Shown piece after piece: positions 45,003-53,767 of a stretch of DNA of 64,000 nucleotides (the first letter of the stretch is position 1; each line of letters opens with the position of its first letter). Source of the DNA: Flavobacterium sp. N502536 (GTDB taxonomy: Bacteria; Bacteroidota; Bacteroidia; Flavobacteriales; Flavobacteriaceae). The translations under genes were made by a program, and so were the position numbers. Location: NCBI RefSeq assembly GCF_025947345.1, contig NZ_CP110011.1, forward strand, positions 4,774,001 through 4,838,000, written 5' to 3'. The notes below the pieces were generated by a model that ran no database searches, had not been told where the DNA came from, and saw only the letters and a program-made list of their open reading frames with translations.

Positions 45003-46289
45003 TTAATTCTGCTTAAATTTTGGAGTATCCAGTGCCACTTCTTTTACGGATTGCGTGTCGGCCACTTTTTGCAACGCAATAATATAAGCTGCAATACGCG
45101 GCGTAACATTGTGTTTGGAAGCGATTCTAAACACAGTTTCAAATCCCTTTTCCAAGATGTCTTCTAAACGGGTATTGATCTGGTGAATTCTCCAGGACTC
45201 CAAAAGCGAATTCTGAAGCCATTCAAAATACGACACTGTAACACCACCTGCATTGGCCAAAATATCCGGGACTACCAAAACATTATTGTCGTGCAGTATT
45301 TTATCGGCATCTGAAGAAACCGGTCCGTTGGCGCCCTCCACAATAATTTTTGCACGAATATCGTGAGCATTCTTTTGTGTGATTACATCTTCTTTGGCGG
45401 CAGGAATCAGTACGTCAACATCTAACAACAACAAATCTTCGTGTTTAATGGCAACCGAATTCGGATATCCTTTAATGCTCTTGTTGTTCAGGTTGTAATA
45501 CAAAATCAATTCCGGAATATTAAGTCCTTCAGGATTGTAAAATGCTTCAGAAACATCACTAACCGCAACAACTTTTAGTCCTTTTTCAAACAAAAACAAA
45601 GCCGAATGCAATCCCACATTTCCAAAACCCTGAATGGCTACGCTAGATCTCGCAGGTCTTAGTTTTAATTTTTCAAGTGCCAGTAAAGTTATAATACTAA
45701 CTCCTCTCCCCGTTGCTTCTACTCTGCCCAATGAGCCTCCGGAATGCAAATGTTTTCCGGTCACTACGGCGTGAATTGTTTTACCATGAACAATAGAAAA
45801 TTCATCCATCAACCAGCCCATTTCATCGGGTCCTGTTCCCATGTCCGGTGCCGGTACGTCCTTTTCAGGTCCAAAAATATCCGACAGGGCTTTGGTGTAA
45901 GCTCTTGTAATTTTTTCCAATTCACCTTTAGAAAGCGTTCTGGGATCGCAAATAATTCCGCCTTTTGCTCCTCCAAACGGAATGCCTGTTACAGCCGATT
46001 TCCAGGTCATCCAGGCTGCGAGTGCCTTTACTTCATCGAGATTTACTGCTGTATCGTATCGAATGCCTCCTTTTGAAGGCCCTAAAGCCGTATTGTGAAT
46101 AACGCGATAGCCTTCAAAGTTTTTTTCGGAGCCATTGTCTAGTGTAATCGAAAAGTTAACGACAATTTGTTTTTCCGGACGCTGAAGTTTTTGTCTGATC
46201 GCTTCATCTAATTTAAGAATATCAGCCGCAACGTTAAAACGATCAATCATCGATTGAAAGGGATTCTGTTTTATTAATTCTGCACTCAT
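45003..46289 (-). CDS. Glu/Leu/Phe/Val-type dehydrogenase (glutamate dehydrogenase)
   Basis: A 428-residue amino acid dehydrogenase that interconverts glutamate and 2-oxoglutarate with ammonium by family analogy. The catalytic lysine region is GIPFGGAKGGI, and the coenzyme domain begins SVAIQGFGNVG. Length matches the hexameric bacterial enzymes. No promoter-like TAnnTTTG occurs in the 170 bases directly upstream; transcription more likely starts at about 46605, ahead of a leader ORF and terminator. Confidence 0.92.
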   Translation of the reverse strand: MSAELIKQNPFQSMIDRFNVAADILKLDEAIRQKLQRPEKQIVVNFSITLDNGSEKNFEGYRVIHNTALGPSKGGIRYDTAVNLDEVKALAAWMTWKSAVTGIPFGGAKGGIICDPRTLSKGELEKITRAYTKALSDIFGPEKDVPAPDMGTGPDEMGWLMDEFSIVHGKTIHAVVTGKHLHSGGSLGRVEATGRGVSIITLLALEKLKLRPARSSVAIQGFGNVGLHSALFLFEKGLKVVAVSDVSEAFYNPEGLNIPELILYYNLNNKSIKGYPNSVAIKHEDLLLLDVDVLIPAAKEDVITQKNAHDIRAKIIVEGANGPVSSDADKILHDNNVLVVPDILANAGGVTVSYFEWLQNSLLESWRIHQINTRLEDILEKGFETVFRIASKHNVTPRIAAYIIALQKVADTQSVKEVALDTPKFKQN

Positions 46290-46461
46290 AACTATATATC
46301 TTTTAATTGGGGATTTAATTTTGAACTTTATGTTTTAAAAAGTGTTTTTACTATTGGTAAACTCCTGCACTAGCAAGGGATTTTCCTGAGACAGCATCGC
46401 ATCATAATGTTGGTATTTCTATTAGACCTCATTTCTTTAATTTTTTGACCGTTCTAAAAAA

Positions 46462-46486
46462 AGCCTTTCATGGTGCATGAAAGGCT
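46462..46486 (-). terminator. Attenuator-like terminator ahead of gdh
   Basis: On the minus strand AGCCTTTCATG pairs with CATGAAAGGCT and is followed by TTTTTT. It sits between the leader ORF (46602-46516) and the gdh start at 46289. Confidence 0.7.
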
Positions 46487-46515
46487 AAAAAAAAAAAATA
46501 ACAAGTACTTTTCTA

Positions 46516-46602
46516 TTAACGCCATTTCATCGCATAGTCCTGCATGCGGCACATCGTGAAGCTGCATAAAAATGTGATGATATATTGACTATAGTTTCTC
46601 AT
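46516..46602 (-). CDS. 28-residue leader-peptide candidate upstream of gdh
   Basis: A short ORF starting MRNYSQYIITFLCS and ending DYAMKWR, with four Met, three Tyr and two Cys. It starts 8 bases after the -7 box TAGATTTG (46618-46611), giving an almost leaderless transcript, and is followed by an intrinsic terminator and then gdh. That order is what a transcription attenuator looks like. It could instead be a stand-alone small RNA or protein. The remaining part of 46290-46723 holds nothing else I can see. Confidence 0.5.
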   Translation of the reverse strand: MRNYSQYIITFLCSFTMCRMQDYAMKWR

Positions 46603-46723
46603 TGTTATTGCAAATCTATAAAAATATTTTATAAATTCTATAGAATTAGTAGAGTTTATTTTCAAATAGTAACCTGCAACCGAAAAAACAGCTGTAAACT
46701 AACAATTTAGCGCCGTAAAATTT

Positions 46724-47599
46724 TTATTTGAATTGAGAAAAAACAATAAAAACAATCGCTATTAGCGCCAGAAAGATTCCGATAAAGTTAATTTTGGATA
46801 GTTTTTCTTTAAAAAAAAGCAAGCCGACAAGACTTCCTAAAATGATAACTCCCATGTTCATTCCTGCAAAAACGGTTGAAGGATTTTCGGCGAAAGCCTT
46901 ATGTGCTTTTAAATAGAACAGTATGTTTCCGAAGTTAAAGATTCCGACCAAAGCACCAAAAAGAATGTTTTTAGACTCCAGCTTTACTTTTTTAACACCA
47001 ATTTCATAGATCGAAATCAAACATGCAACCCCCAAAGCGATACAAAAAACAACAAATAAAGACGTTGGATACGGCAAAGTGGTATAAAGTGCAATTTGCT
47101 TAAAAAGGATATCAATGATCCCGAAACCTACTAACACAACAGCAGGGAATATCCATTTATTTTCTGTGTTTTCCGATTGCTTTTTCAAAATGAGCAAAAG
47201 GGCCAAAAAACCAATGATCAGCCCAATGACTTTATAAGAATTAAATTCTTCCCTAAAAATCAGCCAGGCCGCCAGAATGGGTATGAATAACGATAATCGT
47301 TGGGCTGCGTCAGTTTTTACGATTCCCATATTTTTGATGGATGCCACCAGGAATAAAAAAACAACCGGCAACAAAACTCCAATCGCAATATAAATGCTCC
47401 AGGGCGCTGTTGCGTCGACTTCATTCAGATTCGGACTAAAGGTAAAATAACACAATGCAAGCGCCACAACATAATTAAACGCTATAATTTGGGTGGGTTG
47501 TGTATGGTATTTTCGGGTAATTTTAAAAATTACGCCCACAATTACACTGCACAATATACTGAGAACAAGAAACAACATAGGATTATATTTTGATTGCAA
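46724..47599 (-). CDS. EamA-family drug/metabolite transporter
   Basis: A 291-residue inner membrane protein with ten hydrophobic helices in two EamA halves (AAWLIFREEFNSYKVIGLIIGFLALL and NMGVIILGSLVGLLFFKEKL). Exports or imports small metabolites; substrate unknown. The last gene of a MarR-hydrolase-EamA set, 9 bases after the serine hydrolase. Confidence 0.87.
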   Translation of the reverse strand: MQSKYNPMLFLVLSILCSVIVGVIFKITRKYHTQPTQIIAFNYVVALALCYFTFSPNLNEVDATAPWSIYIAIGVLLPVVFLFLVASIKNMGIVKTDAAQRLSLFIPILAAWLIFREEFNSYKVIGLIIGFLALLLILKKQSENTENKWIFPAVVLVGFGIIDILFKQIALYTTLPYPTSLFVVFCIALGVACLISIYEIGVKKVKLESKNILFGALVGIFNFGNILFYLKAHKAFAENPSTVFAGMNMGVIILGSLVGLLFFKEKLSKINFIGIFLALIAIVFIVFSQFK

Positions 47600-47608
47600 A
47601 AATAACGC

Positions 47609-48928
47609 TTAAACTCCTTTTGTTCTATTTTTTATTTCTTTTATTCCGGCCTTTCTGATTTCTACTTGTATAATTTTTCCTTTACCGTTTTTAACAAATT
47701 CCAATGTTATATCGTTATTGTCTGAGCGAAAGAATTTTGTTGGTGATTCCGGCAGCAATTCAATGGTATAACCCGCATAATACAGCTTGTTTTCTTTTTT
47801 TACAATTTTGATATTTTCATATTCGCCTATATACTGATCGTAAACCTTAGCATCTGCAGCTACCTGAATGTGTTTGTACGGAAGCTCTGTCTCTTTCCCA
47901 AAACATATTCCGGCCAGACCATAAGAGATATAATACGATTTTGATTGATTGTTAGATAAAACAGTAATGAAAACTTTATCCTCAGTAAATTTATTAAAAG
48001 AGGTCATTGCCCCATAAAAACCTCCATCGTGCGCAATTAACGGATGCCCCTGATTGTAAACCGGATTGATCATTAGGCCAAACCCAAAATTTTGCGCATT
48101 ATACGATGTAAACATCTTTTTCTTAAATTCTTCCGACAGCAAAGTCTCACCATCAAAAAGCGCTTTATTCCACAAATTTAAATCGTCAACAGTTGAATAT
48201 ATACCGTCATGCCCCAGATTAAAATTCCAGTTGATGTATGGGTTTTTAGTTAATTTGTTGTCCTTAAAATAATACAGCTGAGTCATTTTATCGACAACAG
48301 CATCATTAGTCGAAACTCCGGAATTGTACATTTTAGCTTTATCGAATAAATTTTGCTTTAAATACTCCGCATAAGATTGTCCGGATACTTTCTCAACAAT
48401 GCGCGCTAATAAGTGATATCCAATGTTACTGTAGGCTGTACCGGCTCCCGGTTCAAACAGCAAAGGCTTTTTTGCCAGATACGTACAAACAGAATCTTTA
48501 TTGAGATCTGTTCTGATCAAGTACAATTCGTCAAAATCCATTTGAAAACCCGCATTGTGGGATAACATCATTTTCAACGTAATCTTATCTCCTTTAGGGA
48601 AATCGGCAAAGTATTTACTCAATTGATCGTCTAGTGACAGTTTTTTATGCTCTGCCAATTGCAAAATCGCGACAGCGGTAAATTGTTTTGAAACCGAAGC
48701 CAAACTAAATTTTGAATCTGTTTCATTTTTTACTTTCCATTCATAATTTGCAAAACCATATGCTTTTTTTAACAGTACAGAATCGTTTTTAGAAACCAAT
48801 ACCGTACCGCTAAAACCATTAACAGCAAATTGTGCATCCATGTATTGTTCTAACGCTTTGCTAAGCTCTTTTTGTGAATATCCGAAAGTAAATACCAACA
48901 ATACGATTAGTGTTAATCTTGATTTCAT
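47609..48928 (-). CDS. Serine hydrolase, class C beta-lactamase/DD-peptidase fold
   Basis: A 439-residue exported hydrolase with signal MKSRLTLIVLLVFTFGYSQ. The catalytic SxxK is in LASVSKQFTA, the second motif YSN in GTAYSNIGYHLL, and HDGG stands in the place of KTG. A small C-terminal domain (about 345-439) follows. Such proteins act as peptidases or esterases; beta-lactamase activity is not implied. Starts 1 base after MarR. Confidence 0.87.
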   Translation of the reverse strand: MKSRLTLIVLLVFTFGYSQKELSKALEQYMDAQFAVNGFSGTVLVSKNDSVLLKKAYGFANYEWKVKNETDSKFSLASVSKQFTAVAILQLAEHKKLSLDDQLSKYFADFPKGDKITLKMMLSHNAGFQMDFDELYLIRTDLNKDSVCTYLAKKPLLFEPGAGTAYSNIGYHLLARIVEKVSGQSYAEYLKQNLFDKAKMYNSGVSTNDAVVDKMTQLYYFKDNKLTKNPYINWNFNLGHDGIYSTVDDLNLWNKALFDGETLLSEEFKKKMFTSYNAQNFGFGLMINPVYNQGHPLIAHDGGFYGAMTSFNKFTEDKVFITVLSNNQSKSYYISYGLAGICFGKETELPYKHIQVAADAKVYDQYIGEYENIKIVKKENKLYYAGYTIELLPESPTKFFRSDNNDITLEFVKNGKGKIIQVEIRKAGIKEIKNRTKGV

Positions 48929-48929
48929 G

Positions 48930-49370
48930 CTACTTATTTTTACAATTAATGATAATTTTATGGAGTGTTTTATCCAGTAATGCTATTTCTTCTAAAGACA
49001 GCCCCTGAAGTGCCGTTTGCCGATTGATCTCAATAACCGGTTGTATTTCCTGAAGTGTTTTGATACCTTTTTTAGTGATCTCCAGATTAAATTTTCTTCG
49101 ATCCTCGAGATGAATGGTTCGGGTGATGTATTCTTTTTTAACCATTAATTCGATCATTCTCGTAATTGAAGCACTGTCTTTAAATACCAGATTTGCCAGT
49201 TCGTTTTGGGAAATGTCCGGATTGTCATTTAGTATAATTAAAACCAGGCATTGATCTACCGTGATATCTTTTACAACCTTTGTAATGTTTTTTTGCGCCA
49301 GTCTTCGATACTCTTTAATTGCTTTCTCTAAGGAGTACAGCGCTGTTCCGGTTGGATTTTCAAGTTTCAT
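48930..49370 (-). CDS. MarR-family transcriptional regulator
   Basis: A 146-residue winged-helix regulator: ISQNELANLVFKDSASITRMIELMVKKEYI is the recognition helix region and HLEDRRKFNLEIT the wing. First gene of the operon with the serine hydrolase and EamA transporter, which it probably controls together with itself through a palindrome in its own promoter. Confidence 0.9.
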   Translation of the reverse strand: MKLENPTGTALYSLEKAIKEYRRLAQKNITKVVKDITVDQCLVLIILNDNPDISQNELANLVFKDSASITRMIELMVKKEYITRTIHLEDRRKFNLEITKKGIKTLQEIQPVIEINRQTALQGLSLEEIALLDKTLHKIIINCKNK

Positions 49371-49387
49371 GTTTTTTTTATTTGATA

Positions 49388-49420
49388 CAAATATAATTGA
49401 TATATCAATATAATTTCAAA
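49388..49420 (-). promoter_or_regulatory. MarR promoter with embedded palindromic operator
   Basis: Minus strand: TTTG (49420-49417), 21-base spacer, TATATTTG (49395-49388). The spacer carries the perfect palindrome ATTGATATATCAAT (49396-49409), of the TTGATAT-ATCAA class used by MarR regulators. Same layout as at 21261-21293. Confidence 0.7.
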
Positions 49421-49427
49421 AAACTTT

Positions 49428-49461
49428 AAACCCGACAAGTTTTTTTTAACCTGTCGGGTTT
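49428..49461. terminator. CCCGACA-type palindromic hairpin
   Basis: AAACCCGACAAGTT pairs with AACCTGTCGGGTTT. It lies between the 2OG oxygenase (upstream on the minus strand) and the MarR promoter. Confidence 0.65.
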
Positions 49462-49474
49462 AATGATTCAAATT

Positions 49475-50089
49475 TTAGTCGCTTTTTAACCAGCCTGTGA
49501 TACTCATTCTGGTGTTTTGGGTAACCAGAACTTCATGTACCAATTCATTACTTTTAAAGAAAACAGTTTTCCCCTGAGTGGGTGCAATTTTTTGATTGTT
49601 ATTTTCCTGATGAATCATTAATTCTCCACCATCACTTTCCTGCCAATTGCTGTTCAGATAGCTGATCATCGAGTATTTTCGGCCGGGATTGTTTTTAAAC
49701 TGATCCAAATGCTTCAGATAAAAATCTCCGGTTTCGTATAACGAATAATGAAATTCATAGCCCGTAATTCCGGTATAACAACTTCTATTCAAATACAATA
49801 TGAAAGCATCTATTTTATCAAAGAACTCATTTTCAAAAACATTGTTGTGCTTTTTATCCAGCCAGTAAATAGAATCGCTGCGTATAGCACCATCATAGGA
49901 CAGTTTTTCTGAGTTTCCGATTCCTGCAGCCAGCAATAAGCTTTTACGATTTAAATCTATCAGATTTTGTTTTAAATGATTGGCCAGTTCGGGACTTAAA
50001 AAATGCTCCGATATTCCAACTTTGTTTTCTATATAACTCGCAATCAAATCTTCAAAACTATCTTCCATTTCTATTTTGGGAAACTGCAA
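49475..50089 (-). CDS. 2OG-Fe(II) oxygenase (prolyl-4-hydroxylase-like)
   Basis: A 204-residue dioxygenase. The iron ligands are His-x-Asp in YLKHLDQF and the distal His in NELVHEVLV; the 2-oxoglutarate-binding Arg is in TRMSITGW. Close in pattern to small bacterial prolyl hydroxylases that modify proteins. Target unknown. It lies between two CCCGACAGG palindromes. Confidence 0.82.
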   Translation of the reverse strand: MQFPKIEMEDSFEDLIASYIENKVGISEHFLSPELANHLKQNLIDLNRKSLLLAAGIGNSEKLSYDGAIRSDSIYWLDKKHNNVFENEFFDKIDAFILYLNRSCYTGITGYEFHYSLYETGDFYLKHLDQFKNNPGRKYSMISYLNSNWQESDGGELMIHQENNNQKIAPTQGKTVFFKSNELVHEVLVTQNTRMSITGWLKSD

Positions 50090-50150
50090 ATACAGTCAAC
50101 GGAGCAAGGTAGCCGAAATAAAACTGGTAATGGGCTTTTTACAAAATAAT

Positions 50151-50235
50151 AAACCCGACAGGTTTTAATTATCAAAAAAATATCGTTTTTTTCTTAAACA
50201 ACAAACCCGACAGGTTTTAAAAACCTGTCGGGTTT
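50151..50235. repeat. CCCGACAGG palindrome plus an orphan half copy
   Basis: A full palindrome (50203-50235: AAACCCGACAGGTTT, 3-base loop, complement) lies next to a single arm at 50151-50166. The full copy falls 23 bases after the stop of the MoxR-type gene on the minus strand and can act as its terminator. The lone arm shows the element is eroding or being copied. Confidence 0.65.
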
Positions 50236-50258
50236 AATTTAAAAAAATAGATTATAAA

Positions 50259-51722
50259 CTACAATTTACTGATATAACTTCCGTACATATCTTTAAACTG
50301 ATGTCCTTTTGCAAAACGGTCTTTGCTCAGTTTTCGGTATTCGACCAATCCCCACAGAATAAATTCTTTCATGAAATACAAATCTTTTTTATCCAATTGA
50401 GGCTGGTATTTCTTTATTAAAGTATCTAAAGGCGTCACTTCATCTAAAATGCTCTGATACTCGGCATCTGAAGCATCGTCTAACAATTCGAAACCGCTTT
50501 CGGCAAAAAACCACTCGATTACATCTGAATAAGGTGTTTTTTCCCCGGGTTTTTCCAGCTTTTCAATTTTAGGCAGAAGTGTTGGAAATAAAGTTCTGAT
50601 GGCTAAACCAATTAAGTTTTGTGCCACGACAGCAGCTCCCTCCTGCTCTCCTTCATAAACCAATTCTACTTTTCCGGTTATTGCAGGAATGATCCCAACA
50701 AAGTCAGACAAACGCAAAGTTGTTTTTTCTAGCCCCGCTTTCAAGGCACGACGCTCGGCGGTACTCATTAAATTTTCGAAAGCAGTAATGCTCATTCTCG
50801 CGCTTACACCACTTTTATTGTCGATGTATTCGCTTTCCCTCGCTTCAAAACTAATTTGCTCTAAAATATCTTTGGCCAGACCCGGTACATAAACGGATCT
50901 GTGCTGTGTTTCATCCAATTTTGCTTCCTGCTCTGTAATGGCTCTTGCAATGGCAATATTTTCAGGATAATGCGTCAGGATCTGCGAACCAATTCTGTCT
51001 TTTAAAGGGGTAACTATACTTCCCCTGTTGGTATAATCTTCCGGATTTGCCGTAAAAATAAACTGCATGTCCAGTGGCATTCTCAATTTAAATCCCCTAA
51101 TCTGAATGTCACCTTCCTGCAAAATATTAAAGAGCGCTACCTGAATTCTGGCCTGTAAGTCCGGCAATTCGTTAATCACAAAAATGCAGCGGTTTGCTCT
51201 TGGAATCATTCCGAAATGTATCACGCGGTCATCTGCATAAGACAGCTTTAAATTGGCTGCTTTTATAGGGTCAACGTCGCCAATTAAATCGGCTACCGTA
51301 ACATCTGGTGTGGCTAATTTTTCGAAAAAACGCTCGTTTCTGTGCAACCATGAAATCGGAGTATCATCGCCTTTTTCGGCAATTAAATCTTTTGCAAAAC
51401 GTGAAATTGGGTTTAACGGATCATCGTTAATTTCAGAACCTGTAACAAACGGAATGTACTCGTCGAGCAATTCAACCAGCTTACGCGCCAGACGTGTTTT
51501 GGCCTGACCGCGAAGTCCTAATAAATTGATGTTGTGGCGGGATAAAATAGCGCGTTCCAGTTCCGGAATCACCGTATTTTCAAAACCGTGAACGCCTTCA
51601 AAAACAGGCTTCCCCGATTTGATTTTCTCCCTAAGGTTATTTCGCAATTCATCTTTGATGCTAATACTTTTATATCCTGCGGCTTTTAACTGACCTAATG
51701 TGTTTGTATTTTTTATTTCCAT
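50259..51722 (-). CDS. MoxR/magnesium-chelatase-like AAA ATPase
   Basis: A 487-residue AAA+ ATPase. Walker A is GLRGQAKT, with Ala in place of the usual Gly, and the Walker B region is CIFVINELPDL. HFGMIPRANR, FTANPEDYTNRGSIVTPLKDRIGSQI and the sensor region are typical of the Mg-chelatase/MoxR clade. Such ATPases act as chaperones with a VWA-domain partner; the gene 125 bases downstream encodes one. Client unknown. Confidence 0.87.
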   Translation of the reverse strand: MEIKNTNTLGQLKAAGYKSISIKDELRNNLREKIKSGKPVFEGVHGFENTVIPELERAILSRHNINLLGLRGQAKTRLARKLVELLDEYIPFVTGSEINDDPLNPISRFAKDLIAEKGDDTPISWLHRNERFFEKLATPDVTVADLIGDVDPIKAANLKLSYADDRVIHFGMIPRANRCIFVINELPDLQARIQVALFNILQEGDIQIRGFKLRMPLDMQFIFTANPEDYTNRGSIVTPLKDRIGSQILTHYPENIAIARAITEQEAKLDETQHRSVYVPGLAKDILEQISFEARESEYIDNKSGVSARMSITAFENLMSTAERRALKAGLEKTTLRLSDFVGIIPAITGKVELVYEGEQEGAAVVAQNLIGLAIRTLFPTLLPKIEKLEKPGEKTPYSDVIEWFFAESGFELLDDASDAEYQSILDEVTPLDTLIKKYQPQLDKKDLYFMKEFILWGLVEYRKLSKDRFAKGHQFKDMYGSYISKL

Positions 51723-51847
51723 TTTTACTGATTGAAAAATTTCTAATTTGCTTCTTTTTTTAAACTTTTAATAGCCTTTTGTTTCTCTCACACTCCGACT
51801 TCCCTTAGCAGGACAACAGTGACTGAAACTGAGACTGAGACTAAACA

Positions 51848-52966
51848 CTACCTCACTCTCTTCTTCCTATTCGTTTCGTAATCTTCAAAAATCATCTCTC
51901 CCAAACCTTTTAATCCGGTGTAAAATGCTTTTCCCTGATTGGCTTCGGTAAAATGGTTGACAAAACGCTGCAAATACGGATCGTTTGCAATCATAAAGGT
52001 GGTAATCGGAATGTGCAGTTTTCGGGCTTGTTGTGCCTGTGTGTAACATTTATCAACGATGTACTCGTCGAGTCCGTTACTATTCATATAATACGAACCG
52101 TCGCGCTCGCGCACGCAGCTTGGCTTTCCGTCGGTAATCATAAAAATCTGTTTGTTGGTATTTCGCTTTCTGCGCAAAATATCCATAGCCAATTGAAGTC
52201 CGGCAACCGTATTGGTATGATAAGGGCCAACTTGCAGATAAGGCAGATCTTTAATCGGAATGGTCCAGGCGTCATTTCCAAAAACCAAAATATCAAGTGT
52301 GTCTTTAGGGTAACGTGTTGTGATTAATTCGGCCAAAGCCATGGCCACTTTTTTTGCCGGTGTAATTCGGTCTTCTCCATACAAAATCATGCTGTGACTG
52401 ATATCGATCATCAAAACAGTACTCATTTGGGCTTTGTATTGCGTTTCTTCTACAACCAAATCATTTTCGGTCAGCATGAAACTTTCAACACCATTATTAA
52501 TCTGAGCGTTTCGCAGACTTTCGGTTAACGAAATTCGTTCTAAACCATCCCCAAAACTAAACTCCCGAAATTCTCCTGTATGTTCGTCACCATTTCCGGC
52601 ATGTTTTGTTTTATGATTTCCGTTTCCGGACCGTTTCAGATTGCCAAAAATCTGATCCAAAGCTTGTTGTCTGATGGCGCGTTCTGTTTTGGCGGTAATT
52701 CCAAAACCACCACTTCCATCAGGTTTCACTTCGTCTTTTATATAACCTTTCTTTTTTAAATCTTCGATAAAATCATCGATCGTGTAGTTTTCGTCCGTTA
52801 GCTTGTATTCTTTGTCTAACTCCCGAAGCCAGTTGATAGCTTCGTCAAAATCACCCGAAGTATGGGTAATCAGCTCTTTGAAAATACCAAAAAGCTTTTC
52901 AAAAGGAGACTGAAACGGGGCTTCATACGTCTTAAAATAAAAACCCTTTTTAATTTCATTTTTCAT
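51848..52966 (-). CDS. VWA-domain protein (MoxR partner)
   Basis: A 372-residue cytoplasmic protein. A MIDAS metal site is visible in LMIDISHSMILYGEDRITP (Asp-x-Ser-x-Ser) and in MITDGKPS. A glycine-rich region, KPDGSGGFGITAKTERAIRQ, precedes it. It lies upstream of the MoxR-type ATPase gene on the same strand. The start codon lies inside a 17-bp perfect hairpin (52961-53000), which could hide the ribosome site. Confidence 0.84.
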   Translation of the reverse strand: MKNEIKKGFYFKTYEAPFQSPFEKLFGIFKELITHTSGDFDEAINWLRELDKEYKLTDENYTIDDFIEDLKKKGYIKDEVKPDGSGGFGITAKTERAIRQQALDQIFGNLKRSGNGNHKTKHAGNGDEHTGEFREFSFGDGLERISLTESLRNAQINNGVESFMLTENDLVVEETQYKAQMSTVLMIDISHSMILYGEDRITPAKKVAMALAELITTRYPKDTLDILVFGNDAWTIPIKDLPYLQVGPYHTNTVAGLQLAMDILRRKRNTNKQIFMITDGKPSCVRERDGSYYMNSNGLDEYIVDKCYTQAQQARKLHIPITTFMIANDPYLQRFVNHFTEANQGKAFYTGLKGLGEMIFEDYETNRKKRVR

Positions 52967-53000
52967 AATTCTAAAATTACGCTATTTTAGAATTATGAAA
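52961..53000. promoter_or_regulatory. 17-bp perfect inverted repeat at the VWA start codon
   Basis: TTTCATAATTCTAAAAT, six bases, and its exact complement. The VWA ATG (52966-52964) is in the second arm on the minus strand. It could fold in the mRNA or be a protein-binding site. Confidence 0.6.
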
Positions 53001-53072
53001 AAAGAAACAGTTATTAATTTTTAGTTAAAAATTTTGAATAAAATCAGCTAAATTTAGCGTGAAGCTTAGTAA

Positions 53073-53453
53073 TTATTCAAACTTTCCATCCAGATAATAC
53101 CAAGCATTATTTTCGAATTTAAAGGTCGAAAATTCATAATGTATCTGAGGTTTATGATCTGAATCAAGAAAATAGGCTTTAAACTCAACCGTATTTTCCG
53201 AATGGCTTAAAATTTCCAGTTTTTGCCAGCTGTTACTGGTCGCCCATTTTAAAATCTCTGCTTTTGAATAATACTTTCTTTCTGAAACAGCGGTAGTTTC
53301 TAAAAGATAATCCACATTATGCGTAGCATAGGCAGAGTAGCGCGAACGCATTAATGCTAAAGCTGTCGGGGCTTCCTGGTTGTTTTCCAGATACAAACCA
53401 CAACAGTCCTCAAATCTTAATCCGGTGTCGCAAAAGCAGTTTTTACTCTCCAT
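53073..53453 (-). CDS. YchJ-like SEC-C motif protein
   Basis: A 126-residue protein. The N-terminal zinc motif is CFCDTGLRFEDCCG (CxC...CC, SEC-C type), followed by an NTF2-like domain with ALMRSRYSAYATHNVDYLLETT. Start at 53453 chosen because it gives the usual short lead to the Cys motif; an ATG 18 bases upstream is possible. It overlaps the upstream gene by 11 bases. Function unknown. Confidence 0.85.
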   Translation of the reverse strand: MESKNCFCDTGLRFEDCCGLYLENNQEAPTALALMRSRYSAYATHNVDYLLETTAVSERKYYSKAEILKWATSNSWQKLEILSHSENTVEFKAYFLDSDHKPQIHYEFSTFKFENNAWYYLDGKFE

Positions 53454-53673
53454 CAACCTGCTCTTCTCCATTAATTTTTACATGCAGCTGATTCAGAAGT
53501 ACCTGATATCTGCTGATTTCTCTCAGATCCTCATCTTCTTCAGCATGGTCCAGCATCTCATCTAAAACTTCATTTACTTCCAGTAATTTGTTGTTAGCTT
53601 CTCTGTTGTTTTTTGCAGCAATTAAATCTATGATTTCCTGTACACTTATTTTTAAATCTTCGAATTTACTCAT
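53443..53673 (-). CDS. Small acidic helical protein
   Basis: A 76-residue protein, mostly helical and acidic (LDEMLDHAEEDEDLREISRY), likely a coiled coil. No known domain. It overlaps the YchJ-like gene by 11 bases, so it is probably translated with it. The ATG 27 bases upstream (53700) would add polar residues with no clear ribosome site. Confidence 0.65.
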   Translation of the reverse strand: MSKFEDLKISVQEIIDLIAAKNNREANNKLLEVNEVLDEMLDHAEEDEDLREISRYQVLLNQLHVKINGEEQVDGE

Positions 53674-53700
53674 GTCTGTTGTTCTGTTTTTTTGTTTCAA

Positions 53701-53756
53701 GTTTCAGGTTTCAAGTTTCAAGTTTCAGGTTCCTATAAAAACTTGAAACCTGAAAC
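53701..53756. terminator. Hairpin made of CAAGTTT/AAACTTG repeat units
   Basis: GTTTCAGGTTTCAAGTTT (53701-53718) pairs exactly with its complement at 53739-53756. It is built from the tandem CTTGAAAC unit seen at other intergenic sites. It lies between two minus-strand genes and probably ends the upstream one. Confidence 0.6.
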
Positions 53757-53767
53757 CTGAAACTTTT

